A DNA stretch of 64,000 bases from Paracoccaceae bacterium (GCA_024742455.1 JANSYL010000002.1:1-64000); one strand, 5' to 3'. Counted from the first letter of the stretch, positions 1 to 9,074 are shown. A program made the numbers and translations. Notes: a model not told the origin generated them from the letters alone.

Positions 1-654
1 AATTACAATTTCCGCTCAGCGTCCTTTTCCGAAGATGCTCGGGGTCGCTGGTATTTCAACGTCGTGGTGGAGTTTGAGGCCGAAGCGTCGACGGGCGCTA
101 GCGCGGTCGGTATCGACTTAGGCTGCAAGGACGCGGCCACCGTTAGCGACGGGACCAAGGAAACAGGACGCTGGTACCGCGGGATCGAAGCCGATCTTGC
201 AGTTGCACAGCAAGCGCGAAAGAAAAAGAGGGTCGCTGCCATCCACGCGAAAGCAGCGAACCGCAGGAAAGACGCGATGCATAAGCTGTCGCGCACATTG
301 GTTGATGCGAACGCCGCCATCTTTGTCGGCAACGTATCTTCAAAGGCCATGTCTCAGACCCGCAACGCCAAGTCTGCTCTTGACGCAGGCTGGGGGATGC
401 TCAAGGCGATATTGTCCTACAAATGCGATCACGCAGGCGTCGTCTTCGAAGAGGTCAACGAGGCTTTCACCACCCAGCGATGCTCGTGCTGCGGGAGTAT
501 CCCCGCCAGCAGTCCGAAAGGTATGGGCACGCTTGGAATGAGAGAGTGGGTCTGTGATCAGTGCGGTTCCGTACACGACAGGGACGTGAACGCCGCCCGC
601 AACATTCTCGCGCTCGGGCATGGGCGTCTCGCAGGAGGAATGCCCGTCCTTTAG
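1..654 (+). CDS. tnpB: TnpB-like RNA-guided nuclease of an IS200/IS605 element (5' end outside window)
   Basis: The reading frame is open from the first base, so the N-terminal part lies outside the window; about 217 codons are visible. The RuvC-like catalytic triad typical of TnpB appears complete: Asp in GIDLG (bases 115-117), Glu in the VNEAFTTQ segment (about 460-462) and Asp in DRDVNAARNI (about 583-585). A four-cysteine zinc ribbon (CSCC...CDQC) sits between the last two residues, as is usual for this family. TnpB proteins are RNA-guided DNA endonucleases that help keep the element in place; the guide RNA normally comes from the 3' end of the gene and the element's right end. No tnpA transposase is visible, so the element may be of the tnpB-only kind or tnpA may lie upstream. 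The gene body shows no internal stop or frameshift. Confidence 0.9.
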   Translation, partial: NYNFRSASFSEDARGRWYFNVVVEFEAEASTGASAVGIDLGCKDAATVSDGTKETGRWYRGIEADLAVAQQARKKKRVAAIHAKAANRRKDAMHKLSRTLVDANAAIFVGNVSSKAMSQTRNAKSALDAGWGMLKAILSYKCDHAGVVFEEVNEAFTTQRCSCCGSIPASSPKGMGTLGMREWVCDQCGSVHDRDVNAARNILALGHGRLAGGMPVL

Positions 655-671
655 GGCGGGCAGGATGTCAA
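642..671 (+). repeat. Putative right end of the IS200/IS605 element: subterminal hairpin and possible omega-RNA 3' region
   Basis: A hairpin at 642-661 (arms GCCCGTCC and GGGCGGGC, one G-U pair, 4-base loop) overlaps the tnpB stop codon and is followed by TCAA at 668-671. IS200/IS605 right ends carry a subterminal palindrome, and in IS608 the right cleavage site is TCAA. By analogy the guide RNA scaffold would span the end of tnpB and this hairpin, with the guide taken from the bases after about 671. The hairpin is seen directly; the exact element end is inferred. Confidence 0.5.
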
Positions 672-766
672 AGATCGAGCGCCCGAAACTCGTTCACATC
701 AAAAATGCCTTGATAAAAAATAGTGTTTCCCAAAGGTCTGATCGTAAAATCTAAACCCAATCTAAA

Positions 767-1039
767 CTATTCTCTGCCCCGCGTTTGCGTCTCAAACCGC
801 GCCGTACGCATCAACCTTTCCAACAGCTCTTTCTGCTCACTCTGGAGATTTGATGTCAAAGCAGCTTCCGAACGGTGCCAAACCTCCCAAAGTTGGGAAA
901 ATGACATTTCACGTCTTCTGTGTTCAAGCGCATTAAGCAGCCCCATAAGATCAGAAATTGTCAACTGAGGTGTCCCAATGCGCCGAATTAAGCGCGCCGT
1001 TTCGGAACGATCACAAAGAAACAACAATTTACCAAGCAT
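767..1039 (-). CDS. Hypothetical 90-aa protein
   Basis: The family is not recognised. The frame is probably real, because a strong Shine-Dalgarno sequence (TAAGGAG) lies 8 bases before the ATG, which is unusual for a chance frame. The protein is mostly charged and predicted helical, rich in Leu, Arg and Glu, with no signal peptide or membrane segment. It lies in AT-richer DNA between a tnpB gene and an IS3-family remnant whose end begins only about 20 bases upstream of the start codon, so its original promoter has probably been displaced or replaced. It looks like accessory cargo or a fragment of an older genomic island. Confidence 0.5.
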   Translation of the reverse strand: MLGKLLFLCDRSETARLIRRIGTPQLTISDLMGLLNALEHRRREMSFSQLWEVWHRSEAALTSNLQSEQKELLERLMRTARFETQTRGRE

Positions 1040-1058
1040 GGTTCAAGCTCCTTATTGA

Positions 1059-1257
1059 GAGGTGGCTGCGCAAATCTGAACAGCTGGGATAAGTGGATTT
1101 TCCGCGCAGCAGCCGACGCCCACATTCATCGCTTGACGGCAGAACCCCCGATCAGGCCTACTTCAACCCGCCGGCGTTCGAAGCGGTAGCGGCATAACCA
1201 ATGCGGAAATCCACTTAGAAAACGCCACGTAGCTGTTCAGACAAACCGAGCCACCTC
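1059..1257 (+). mobile_element. Internally deleted IS3-family element (both ends plus 3' tip of orfB)
   Basis: Two related ends face each other. The left end (1059-1105) and the reverse complement of the right end (1257-1203) share GAGGTGGCT, TCTGAACAGCT and TAAGTGGATTTTCCGC/TAAGTGGATTTCCGC in the same order. Between them, codons 1111-1197 (+) read S-RRPHSSLDGRTPDQAYF...EAVAA-stop, the characteristic C-terminus of IS3-family OrfB transposases. Almost the whole transposase has therefore been lost by internal deletion, leaving a roughly 200-bp MITE-like relic that an active relative could still move. No clear target-site duplication was identified. Confidence 0.75.
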
Positions 1258-1329
1258 TTTGAACCCTTGAATTCCGCGTTACCTTACGCGCAAATTCCCA
1301 CAGAAAAATGATATCACCCCTAACCAATC

Positions 1330-2217
1330 TCACTTCAACAGCGCTTTTAAATACGCCCCGTAGGCTGTTTTGCCAAAGATCTTCGAGCGAGCAAGCAGAG
1401 CGTCGGCGTCAATCCATCCTTTGGCGTAGGCGATTTCATCTGGTGAGCCCGCTTGCAGACCCTGCCGCTCGGTTAAGGTGCGCACAAAGTTTCCCGCATC
1501 GAGCAGAGAACCATGTGTGCCGGTGTCCAACCAAGCATACCCACGCCCCATACGGCTGACCTGTAGTGCGCCCTCTTCAAGATAACTCTCCAAGAGAGAA
1601 GTGATTTCCAGCTCACCGCGTTCAGACGGTTTGACGGCAGCTGCACGTTCTGGCGCTGTTCCATCAAGAAAGTACAACCCCGTCACCGCATAGTGCGATG
1701 GTGGTACCGTTGGCTTTTCAATGATGCGTTGCGCCTCACCCTCTGGGCCAAACTGCAGGACACCATATCGCTCCGGGTCAGCCACACGGTAGCCAAAGAC
1801 CGTTCCTCCGCTCTGCCGGCCATCCGCGTCCAACAATAGGTCCGGCAGCCCATGTCCAAAGAAGATGTTGTCACCCAAAATCATCGCTGACGGCGCACCT
1901 TTCAGAAACCCGTCTGCCAAAAGATACGCCTGGGCCAGACCGTCTGGTGAGGGCTGAACGATGTATGTCAACGAGATGCCCCATTGACTGCCATCGCACA
2001 GAACCCTCTGGAACTGGGCCTGATCTTCAGGTGTCGTAATCACCGCAATCTCATGGATGCCGGCCAACATCAAAACCGTCAGCGGGTAATAGATCATCGG
2101 CTTGTCGTAGATCGGCAGCAGCTGTTTCGACACCCCGATTGTCACGGGATAAAGCCGCGTGCCCGACCCGCCGGCCAGGATGATGCCCTTATGCGGTTTG
2201 GTCGTTTGGCTCACCAT
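1330..2217 (-). CDS. rfbA: Glucose-1-phosphate thymidylyltransferase
   Basis: RfbA/RmlA (295 aa, normal length) makes dTDP-glucose from dTTP and glucose-1-phosphate, the first step of dTDP-L-rhamnose synthesis. The nucleotide-binding signature GGSGTRLYP is near residue 16, followed by the conserved SKQLLPIYDKPMIYYPL segment. The frame is open further upstream, but the ATG at 2217 fits family N-termini and has a GAGCGAGG sequence before it. It overlaps the end of the sulfotransferase gene by 29 bases and is the last gene of the rhamnose operon. Its base composition looks less GC-rich than that of the preceding genes, suggesting it may have a different history from the rest of the cluster. Confidence 0.95.
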   Translation of the reverse strand: MVSQTTKPHKGIILAGGSGTRLYPVTIGVSKQLLPIYDKPMIYYPLTVLMLAGIHEIAVITTPEDQAQFQRVLCDGSQWGISLTYIVQPSPDGLAQAYLLADGFLKGAPSAMILGDNIFFGHGLPDLLLDADGRQSGGTVFGYRVADPERYGVLQFGPEGEAQRIIEKPTVPPSHYAVTGLYFLDGTAPERAAAVKPSERGELEITSLLESYLEEGALQVSRMGRGYAWLDTGTHGSLLDAGNFVRTLTERQGLQAGSPDEIAYAKGWIDADALLARSKIFGKTAYGAYLKALLK

Positions 2218-2971
2218 GCCTCGCTCTTTCGGATGTGCCGGTCGCGGCAAGATCTCGGACCAGGGCGTCATACCCCGTCCGCTCCAGAAGCGCCACGGGA
2301 AGACGCGACAGAACGAAGGCGCAGTCCGCCTCGGAAAACGCCGCCATGTAGGCGTGATTGCACACCGAGGACGGCCCGAAGGGCCGGTTCATCTCGGTCT
2401 CTTCCCGCTGCCAGTCGACCGCGCGACCGGGCAGGTTGCGCATCCGCCCCCGTGGCACATCGAAAACCTCCGACACCCGCGCAAGGCCCAGCGCCCCGGC
2501 CAGCCGCGCAGCCTGTCCTTCGGGATCGGCCACAAGGTCTTCGTAGCGCAGATGCCGACTTGCCGGCCGGCGCCCCACGATCGACATGACGTTCCAGGTC
2601 ATCGCCACCCAGCAATCGGCCACTGTCGGAAAAAACAACTCGGCGCTTTCCGGGTTTGCATCGTCACGGATGACAAGCGGCGCGCGCAGAAAATCCCCCA
2701 TTTCCGCGCCGCCCCCGGACACCAGGTTGCGCCCATTTCCCAGGTAATACCGGTGCAGGGATGCGATCGCCGAAAACGGGTTCTTGGTCAGGGTGATGGT
2801 CGGCGTGCCGGGCATTCGTATCGCCGCACCCCCGGCGATGATCGGAAACAGCCCGTGCTTCCAGCCGAAACTGTTATAGCCGATCCGGCAGGCATAGTTT
2901 CGTTCCAGCAGCGCCCGCAGGAAATTGGACCCCGACCGGAACATCCCGATGATACAGGCGTCCTCGGTCAT
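2189..2971 (-). CDS. Sulfotransferase-family protein
   Basis: This 260-aa protein starts with a short beta-strand and the FRSGSNFLRALLE segment (residues 11-23), which matches the PAPS 5'-phosphosulfate binding loop of sulfotransferases. A later RYEDLVADPEG segment is typical of the same P-loop fold. It probably transfers sulfate from PAPS onto a sugar or lipid carrier. The ATG at 2971 forms an ATGA overlap with the stop of the glycosyltransferase gene, so the two are translationally coupled. Its place inside a dTDP-rhamnose operon suggests that it sulfates the rhamnose-containing surface glycan; the acceptor itself cannot be read from the sequence. Confidence 0.75.
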   Translation of the reverse strand: MTEDACIIGMFRSGSNFLRALLERNYACRIGYNSFGWKHGLFPIIAGGAAIRMPGTPTITLTKNPFSAIASLHRYYLGNGRNLVSGGGAEMGDFLRAPLVIRDDANPESAELFFPTVADCWVAMTWNVMSIVGRRPASRHLRYEDLVADPEGQAARLAGALGLARVSEVFDVPRGRMRNLPGRAVDWQREETEMNRPFGPSSVCNHAYMAAFSEADCAFVLSRLPVALLERTGYDALVRDLAATGTSERARHGEPNDQTA

Positions 2972-4332
2972 GCGACCCGTTCCATTTCCACCATCCTGAA
3001 CCGGGTCTTGCCGTCCTGCGCATTCGGTGCGAACCGGAACGGCAGGCCGCCATGGGCCCGGCGCAGCCCGAAGACCGAGGCCGCCTTTCGGTCCAGCCCG
3101 GTCTCGGCCAGCGCATGGGCCAGTGCATTCTGATCGCACCACCACAGCGGCCTGCCGTCCTGCGGCGCGTCGAACACCGTGCCGAGGTATCGCGCCATCT
3201 GTTCCAGCATCTTCCAGCACCGGGTGTCGCCGCTCAGGTAACACAGGTTCGCCGGGACGGACCGCCACGGGAAATGATTGTCGGTCGTCTTAAACAGGAA
3301 CGCCGCCGGATGGGGGCTGAGCCGCGCCATGAATGCGCCGACCGAGGGGTCGAAGGCCGCGTCGATATCGGAAAACAACAGTGGCCGGCCATAGGCCTCC
3401 AGCAGGTTCTGCGCCGCGATGAACCGGGCCGACGCGTAATAGGCCCGGCCCAGCCCCGGATCGGCCTCGACACTCAACCCCACGCGATCCGCCAGGTCCC
3501 CGGGCAGATCGGGCAGCGTCAGGCCCGGCCCGCCGACGATGTGGACATGCACCGCCACCGGCGGCAGCGTGCGGGCCAGGCAGGCCAGCAAAAGCGGGAC
3601 CCACTGGGCGAAATAGACCGGGTCGGCCGTCACCACGATGGGCCTGCCCTGCGCCCGTCTGATGATGCGCATTCCCCTGGCGCGCAGGGCCCGCGCCCCC
3701 GGCCGCGCCAGGTAGGAGGCGGCGCCGCGCGTCGCGTGGCTCATCGGGTGGCCTGCCGCAAGACACCGCGCAAACCCCTGCGCCGCCCCGTCCCTGTCGC
3801 CCGCCGCGTGATCAAGACAGGCGCGGTAGAACGCCGCCATCGCGGGGGACCTGCCGGCATGCCTGTCCACAAAACACCCAAGCCAGGTCGCGGTATCCGG
3901 ATCCGCCAGACAGGACGGTCGCAACCGCGCCTCGCAGACCTGTTCGAAAATCCGCGCCATGCAGGACGGGGCGTCCCTCCCGCCCGCCAGCAGGCCCGCC
4001 CCGAGCGCCTCCACCCCGTCGGGGTCCGGCGTCTGGCGCGGCTGTAGCATCCATTGCAGGCCGAACCACGGGTGCAGCCCGGGCACGGCGAACCTGTCGG
4101 GCGGCAGGTGGCAAAACACCCGCGCCGCCAGTTGGGGTGCCGATACCATCTCGGGCCTCTGGTGCAGGGCCGCCCCGGCATGGGCATTGGCCGCCGCGAT
4201 ATCACCCGCCAGGAACGCCGCCGCTGCCAGAACCGCATGATCGATGGCGCGCGCGGGCTCCAGCCCCGCGATCTCGGACGGGTCGATCCGGGTCCGCCCC
4301 CCGATCCGGTGAAGCAGCGCCTTATGATCCAT
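2968..4332 (-). CDS. Glycosyltransferase-like protein with N-terminal helical domain
   Basis: 454 aa from the ATG at 4332, which overlaps the end of rfbD by 11 bases. The first 200 or so residues are Ala-rich and helical, resembling TPR-type repeats. The C-terminal half has the pattern of a GT-A fold nucleotide-sugar transferase: strand, then SDIDAAFD with a DxD-like Asp-Ile-Asp (residues 322-324), and WWCDQNAL (D400-Q401), where such enzymes carry a catalytic or base-binding Asp. It lies between rfbD and the sulfotransferase gene, so a role in adding a sugar (perhaps rhamnose) to a surface polysaccharide is likely. The precise GT family is not certain. Confidence 0.65.
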   Translation of the reverse strand: MDHKALLHRIGGRTRIDPSEIAGLEPARAIDHAVLAAAAFLAGDIAAANAHAGAALHQRPEMVSAPQLAARVFCHLPPDRFAVPGLHPWFGLQWMLQPRQTPDPDGVEALGAGLLAGGRDAPSCMARIFEQVCEARLRPSCLADPDTATWLGCFVDRHAGRSPAMAAFYRACLDHAAGDRDGAAQGFARCLAAGHPMSHATRGAASYLARPGARALRARGMRIIRRAQGRPIVVTADPVYFAQWVPLLLACLARTLPPVAVHVHIVGGPGLTLPDLPGDLADRVGLSVEADPGLGRAYYASARFIAAQNLLEAYGRPLLFSDIDAAFDPSVGAFMARLSPHPAAFLFKTTDNHFPWRSVPANLCYLSGDTRCWKMLEQMARYLGTVFDAPQDGRPLWWCDQNALAHALAETGLDRKAASVFGLRRAHGGLPFRFAPNAQDGKTRFRMVEMERVA

Positions 4333-5197
4333 CACCGCGCCCGCCGGTCCCGGACATTCCGAGATCGGCCAGGATCGCGGCAAGGTCGGCGCGCCAGTCG
4401 GGCCGGGCGATGCCGAACGCCGCCTCGGTCGCGCGGCAGTCCAGCCGGGAATTCAGCGGGCGTCGCGCGGGGGTGGGATAGGCGCTGGTCGGGATGTCTT
4501 CGACCATGCAACGGGTGCCGGACCGGGCGAAAATCTCGCGCGCGAAACCGGCCCAGGACACATCGGGCGCGCCCGCGAAATGATAGGTGCCGGTCTTTTC
4601 AGGGCTTCTCTGCAACTCTGCCGCGATGCTCAGACAGGCGGCGGCGATGGGGGCGGCGGCGGTCGGCCCGCCGATCTGGTCGGCGACGATGGTCAGCCGG
4701 TCCCGCTCCGCCCCCAGGCGCAGCATCGTCCTGACGAAATTCCTGCCATGGGCCGAAACCACCCAGGATGTGCGCAGGATCGCATGCACACCACCCGCGT
4801 CGCGTACCGCCTCTTCGCCCGCCCGTTTTGACCTTCCATAGGCACCCAGCGGCGCGGTCGGGTCATCCGGTTTCCATGGCTCCTGCCCGTCACCCGCAAA
4901 GACGTAATCGGTCGAGATCTGCACCAGCGGCACGCCCAGACCGGCGCAGGCCCGCGCCATCGCGCCCGGCGCGTCCCCGTTGATCACCGTCGCCAGCGCC
5001 TCCTCCGTCTCGGCCTGGTCGACGGCGGTATAGGCGGCGGCGTTGATCACGGCATCGGGGCGCGCGGCACGGATCGCGGCGGCGCAGGCCTCGGGATCGG
5101 TCAGGTCGGCCTCGGCGCGACCCAGCACCGTCACCCCGCCCGCGCGCTGCAGCTCCATCGCCACCTGCCCGGTCCTGCCGAAGACCAGCACGCCCAT
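4322..5197 (-). CDS. rfbD: dTDP-4-dehydrorhamnose reductase
   Basis: RfbD/RmlD (291 aa) performs the final NAD(P)H-dependent reduction to dTDP-L-rhamnose. An N-terminal Rossmann motif FGRTGQVA (residues 6-13), the ISTDYVFAGDG segment and the short-chain-dehydrogenase YxxxK pair (Y120, K124) are all present. It follows rfbB with a 3-base gap and overlaps the downstream glycosyltransferase gene, so it belongs to a single operon with rfbC, rfbB and rfbA. Confidence 0.95.
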   Translation of the reverse strand: MGVLVFGRTGQVAMELQRAGGVTVLGRAEADLTDPEACAAAIRAARPDAVINAAAYTAVDQAETEEALATVINGDAPGAMARACAGLGVPLVQISTDYVFAGDGQEPWKPDDPTAPLGAYGRSKRAGEEAVRDAGGVHAILRTSWVVSAHGRNFVRTMLRLGAERDRLTIVADQIGGPTAAAPIAAACLSIAAELQRSPEKTGTYHFAGAPDVSWAGFAREIFARSGTRCMVEDIPTSAYPTPARRPLNSRLDCRATEAAFGIARPDWRADLAAILADLGMSGTGGRGDGS

Positions 5198-5200
5198 CGC

Positions 5201-6241
5201 CTAGCCCGCCTGTCCCAGCCGCTGGCCCACGCCGTCGCGGTTCTGCAGGGGCCGCCACCAATCCTCGTTGGCAAGGTACCAGTCGACGGTGCGCGCCAGT
5301 CCTTCTTCCAGCGTGACCGAGGGGCGCCAGCCAAGCTCCGCCGCGATCCGGCTGGCATCGATGGCATAGCGCCGGTCATGTCCGGGCCGGTCGGTCACGA
5401 AGGTGATCAGCCGGTCATGCGGCGCGCCCCCGGGCCGGCGCGCATCCAGCAGGCGGCAGATCATGCGCACCAGGTCGATATTCGACATCTCGTTATGCCC
5501 CCCGATATTGTAGCTGCGCCCGACCGCGCCTTGCGTGCAGACGGTCAGAAGCGCCTCGGCATGATCTTCGACAAACAGCCAGTCGCGCACATTCGATCCG
5601 TCGCCGTAAACGGGGATCGGCTGACCGGCCAGGGCTTTCAGGATCACTACCGGGATAAGCTTTTCGGGAAAGTGAAAGGGGCCGTAATTGTTCGAACAAT
5701 TCGAAAGAACCACGGGCAGGCCATAGGTTTCGTGCCAGGCCCGAACCAGGTGATCGGACGCGGCCTTGGACGCCGAATAGGGGCTGCGCGGGTCGTAGGG
5801 CGTTGTTTCGGTGAACAGGCCGGTTTCCCCCAGCGACCCGAACACCTCGTCGGTCGAGATATGGTGGAACCGGAACGCCTGCGGTTTGCCCGCCCCGGTC
5901 CACCAGGCGCGCGCGGCCTCCAGCAAGGTGTAGGTGCCGGTGATGTTGGTCTCGATGAAGGTGCCCGGCCCGTCGATCGACCTGTCCACATGGCTTTCGG
6001 CGGCCAGGTGCATGACCGCGTCGGGCGCATGGGTCTCGAGTACCCGGTCCATCGCGGCACGGTCGCGGATATCGGCCTGTTCGAACGCGTAAAGCGGGCT
6101 GTCGGCCACGCTCGCCACATTGTCGAGGCAGGCCGCATAGGTCAGCGCATCGAGATTGACGACCGAATGTCCCCTGGCTACTGCCAGCCGCACCACGGCG
6201 GACCCGATGAACCCCGCCCCCCCCGTCACCAAAAGCTTCAT
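5201..6241 (-). CDS. rfbB: dTDP-glucose 4,6-dehydratase
   Basis: RfbB/RmlB (346 aa) converts dTDP-glucose to dTDP-4-keto-6-deoxyglucose using bound NAD+. GGAGFIG (residues 7-13) binds the cofactor, [15 protein letters not shown] is the family signature, and the catalytic YSASK is present. The open frame extends further upstream, but the ATG at 6241 has a GGAG ribosome-binding sequence and makes an ATGA overlap with the rfbC stop, which settles the start. Confidence 0.96.
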   Translation of the reverse strand: MKLLVTGGAGFIGSAVVRLAVARGHSVVNLDALTYAACLDNVASVADSPLYAFEQADIRDRAAMDRVLETHAPDAVMHLAAESHVDRSIDGPGTFIETNITGTYTLLEAARAWWTGAGKPQAFRFHHISTDEVFGSLGETGLFTETTPYDPRSPYSASKAASDHLVRAWHETYGLPVVLSNCSNNYGPFHFPEKLIPVVILKALAGQPIPVYGDGSNVRDWLFVEDHAEALLTVCTQGAVGRSYNIGGHNEMSNIDLVRMICRLLDARRPGGAPHDRLITFVTDRPGHDRRYAIDASRIAAELGWRPSVTLEEGLARTVDWYLANEDWWRPLQNRDGVGQRLGQAG

Positions 6242-6807
6242 GGCCCATCTCCATAGGTGAACGGGCTGTCGAACCCGGCGAACCCGGGGGCGGCGGCGTC
6301 CTTTTCCGACAGTACCGGGGTCAGGTCGCCCATCGCCCAGTCGATCCCGATATCCGGGTCGTCGAAGCGCAGCGCGCCTTCGGTCTCGGGCGCGTAGACA
6401 TCCGAGCATTTGTAGATGATTTCCGTATCCGGCACCCGTGTCGCAAAGCCATGGGCAAAGCCCGCGGGCACCAGCAATTGCTTGCCGTTCTCGAAACTCA
6501 GCTCCACCCCGAACCAGCGGCGATAGGTGGGTGATCCGCGCCGGATATCGACCGCCACGTCGAACAACGCTCCGCGCCCGCAGCGCACCAGTTTCGCCTG
6601 GGCGCGCGGCGGCACCTGAAAATGCAGGCCGCGCACGGTCCCGGGCGTGTCGGAAAGCGAATGATTGTCCTGCACGAAAACCGTGTCGAGCCCATGCTCG
6701 GCGAACCGGTCGCGGTTATAGGTCTCGGCGAAAAACCCGCGCGCATCGCCGAAGCGGCGCGGCGTGATCACCAGAAGATCCGGGATACCTGTCTCGTCGA
6801 TCTGCAT
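6238..6807 (-). CDS. rfbC: dTDP-4-dehydrorhamnose 3,5-epimerase
   Basis: RfbC/RmlC (189 aa from ATG 6807) epimerises C3 and C5 of dTDP-4-keto-6-deoxyglucose. The cupin-type sequence shows the expected [18 protein letters not shown] (catalytic His) and VPAGFAHGF segments. The frame could start at 6834, but [10 protein letters not shown] matches the usual start of the family. It is the first gene of the rhamnose operon; the promoter should lie in 6808-6931, downstream of hemC. Confidence 0.94.
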   Translation of the reverse strand: MQIDETGIPDLLVITPRRFGDARGFFAETYNRDRFAEHGLDTVFVQDNHSLSDTPGTVRGLHFQVPPRAQAKLVRCGRGALFDVAVDIRRGSPTYRRWFGVELSFENGKQLLVPAGFAHGFATRVPDTEIIYKCSDVYAPETEGALRFDDPDIGIDWAMGDLTPVLSEKDAAAPGFAGFDSPFTYGDGP

Positions 6808-6877
6808 CTGTCGCGCCGTTCCTATGGTACACATCCACGCCGCTCTGCGCCCCCGCAGCGTGGGTCACTAGAAATCA

Positions 6878-6896
6878 TGCCGCACCCAAGGCGGCA
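6878..6896 (-). terminator. Small hairpin between hemC and rfbC
   Basis: TGCCGC/GCGGCA stem with a 7-base loop in the 124-base gap after the hemC stop. On the minus strand it is followed by a weak TGATTT tract, so it could end hemC transcription before the rhamnose operon. It has no strong U-run. Confidence 0.35.
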
Positions 6897-6931
6897 ACCG
6901 GGCAAAAGACGAGCCCGACCTATCCCAAAGG

Positions 6932-7882
6932 TCAGGCGGCGATCCAATCGAAGAAATCCGGCCCGGCCTGCGCGCGCAGATCGCGCGCCATCGCGGCGCC
7001 AAGCTGCGCGCCATCCTCGATGGGCGCGCTGCGGTCATCGCCGATCACTTCCGACCCGTCAGGGCGCAGGATTTCACCGCGCAGGCGCAGCGTGCCGCCA
7101 TCCAGTTCCGCCAACCCCGCAATCGGCGTCTCACAGGACCCGTCGAGCCCGGCCAGAAACGCGCGTTCGGCGGCCAGCCGCTGCCCGGTGGGTCCGTCAT
7201 GAATCGCGGCCAGCATGTCGGCCGCGCGCATGTCGGCTTCGCGCCGTTCGATCCCGATGGCCCCCTGCGCCACGGCAGGCAACACATCCTCGACCGAGAT
7301 CGCGGATTTCACCACCGCGTCCATGCCCAGCCGCCTCAGTCCGGCCATCGCCAGGAACGTCGCGTCGGCCACGTCGTTTTCCAGCTTCTTCATCCGCGTC
7401 TGCACATTGCCGCGAAACTCCACCACCTCCAGGTCGGGCCGTCGCGCCATCAGCTGCGCCCGGCGGCGCAGGCTCGACGTGCCGACGCGCGCCCCCGCGG
7501 GCAGATCGGCCAGCGCCCCGTGGGTCAGCGACACGAAGGCATCGCGCACATCTTCACGCGGCAGATAGCAATCCAGCAGCAATCCCCCGGGCTGTTCGAC
7601 CGGCATGTCCTTCATGGAATGGACCGCGATGTCGATCCTGCCCGACAGCAGGTCTTCCTCGATTTCCCTGGTGAACAGGCCCTTGCCGCCGATCTCTTTC
7701 AGCGGGCGGTCCAGCACGGCATCGCCGGTGGTCTTGATCACCACGATCTCGAACGCATCTTCGGGCAGATCGAAGGCCGCCGACAGCCGCGCTCGCGTCT
7801 CATGCGCCTGCGCAAGCGCCAGGGGCGAGCCTCGGGTTCCGATCTTCAAGGGGCGGGCGGGGGTCGGTAAATCGGTCGTCAT
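6932..7882 (-). CDS. hemC: Porphobilinogen deaminase (hydroxymethylbilane synthase)
   Basis: HemC (316 aa) condenses four porphobilinogen units into hydroxymethylbilane in the cytoplasm. The N-terminal [12 protein letters not shown], the central [14 protein letters not shown] and the dipyrromethane-cofactor cysteine (C250 in GSCETPIAG) are all present. The ATG is preceded by GAAGG. It is divergent from hemE, sharing the roughly 100-base region 7883-7981, so two consecutive-pathway haem genes may be controlled together. Confidence 0.97.
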   Translation of the reverse strand: MTTDLPTPARPLKIGTRGSPLALAQAHETRARLSAAFDLPEDAFEIVVIKTTGDAVLDRPLKEIGGKGLFTREIEEDLLSGRIDIAVHSMKDMPVEQPGGLLLDCYLPREDVRDAFVSLTHGALADLPAGARVGTSSLRRRAQLMARRPDLEVVEFRGNVQTRMKKLENDVADATFLAMAGLRRLGMDAVVKSAISVEDVLPAVAQGAIGIERREADMRAADMLAAIHDGPTGQRLAAERAFLAGLDGSCETPIAGLAELDGGTLRLRGEILRPDGSEVIGDDRSAPIEDGAQLGAAMARDLRAQAGPDFFDWIAA

Positions 7883-7981
7883 ACCCGCCTTCTACATCTG
7901 TCAACTTGTCTTGACAATCGACTTCAGAGTGTTCCATTTGAATGGCGCACCACCCATGCGCGAATGACCGAAGGATACCCC
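7883..7981. promoter_or_regulatory. Divergent hemC/hemE promoter region
   Basis: This 99-base gap must hold both promoters. TTGACA at 7911-7916 is a good -35 for hemE, but no clear -10 lies 16-18 bases on. On the minus strand a TTGTCA overlapping that hexamer, followed after 17 bases by TAGAAG, could serve hemC. No FNR-type dyad is present here, in contrast to the hemN region. Confidence 0.4.
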
Positions 7982-9028
7982 ATGTTCGACGCCCCCCAGA
8001 CCGGCCGGAAAAAGCTTTTGCGCAGCCTTGGAGGCGAAGCGATGGAGGTGCCGCCGGTGTGGTTGATGCGTCAGGCGGGGCGCTACCTGCCCGAATACCG
8101 CGCCACGCGCGCGGAAGCCGGGGATTTCCTGTCGCTGTGCTACAATTCCGAACTGGCGGCCGAGGTCACGCTTCAGCCGATCCGCCGCTACGGCTTCGAT
8201 GCCTCGATTCTCTTCGCCGACATCCTGCTGATCCCGGACGCGCTCGGCGCCGATCTCTGGTTCGTCACCGGCGAAGGCCCGCGCCTGTCCACCATCACCG
8301 GGGCTGACGGGCTGGCGAAACTCAAGGGCAAGGATGACATCCACGACCACCTCGCCCCCGTCTACGAAACCGTCCGCATCCTGTCGCGCGAACTGCCCGA
8401 GGAAACGACGCTGATCGGCTTCGCCGGTGCACCCTGGACCGTCGCCACCTACATGATCGCAGGCCGCGGCACCCCCGATCAGGCCTCGGCCCATGCCCTG
8501 CGCATGGGCGATGCCGAAACCTTCGACGCGCTGATGGACCTGTTGACCGACGCGACCATCGAATATCTCGACCAGCAGGTGCAGGCCGGCGCCGAGGTGG
8601 TGAAAATCTTCGACAGCTGGGCCGGTTCGCTGAAGGGCGAGGCCTTCACCCGCTACGCGCTGCAACCCGCCAAACGCATCACGGCGGAACTGAAATCCCG
8701 CCACCCGGGCCTGCCCGTCATCGCCTTCCCGCGCGAAGCGGGCGACAAGTATATCGGCTTTGCCAAGGCGGTCGGTGCTGACGGTCTGGCCATAGACACC
8801 AAGGTCGATCCGGCCTGGGCCGCAGAACACCTGCAACCCGATGGCTGCGTGCAGGGCAATCTCGACCCCAAACACATGATCACCGGGGGCCAGGACCTGG
8901 TCGATGCGACACGCGCCATCGTCGATGCGCTGAAGGGCGGGCCGCATATCTTCAACCTCGGCCACGGCATCACGCCCGAGGCCGACCCCGACAACGTCCA
9001 CCTGCTGCTCGAAACCATCCGGGGCTGA
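7982..9028 (+). CDS. hemE: Uroporphyrinogen decarboxylase
   Basis: HemE (348 aa) decarboxylates uroporphyrinogen III to coproporphyrinogen III. The signature [16 protein letters not shown] lies near the N-terminus, with GFAGAPWT and the C-terminal FNLGHGI segment as expected. The ATG at 7982 is chosen over an in-frame ATG at 7964 because GAAGGA sits 6 bases before it. It faces away from hemC. Confidence 0.97.
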   Translation: MFDAPQTGRKKLLRSLGGEAMEVPPVWLMRQAGRYLPEYRATRAEAGDFLSLCYNSELAAEVTLQPIRRYGFDASILFADILLIPDALGADLWFVTGEGPRLSTITGADGLAKLKGKDDIHDHLAPVYETVRILSRELPEETTLIGFAGAPWTVATYMIAGRGTPDQASAHALRMGDAETFDALMDLLTDATIEYLDQQVQAGAEVVKIFDSWAGSLKGEAFTRYALQPAKRITAELKSRHPGLPVIAFPREAGDKYIGFAKAVGADGLAIDTKVDPAWAAEHLQPDGCVQGNLDPKHMITGGQDLVDATRAIVDALKGGPHIFNLGHGITPEADPDNVHLLLETIRG

Positions 9029-9074
9029 TCCGGGCGATCTTGCCGCCCCCGCCCCGGGGCGATACTCCGCCTTC

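Noticed and set aside
7908..7925. Possible FNR site in the hemC/hemE gap around TTGACAATCG
   Set aside because: Only one half-site is present; no TCAA/ATCAA arm at the right distance.
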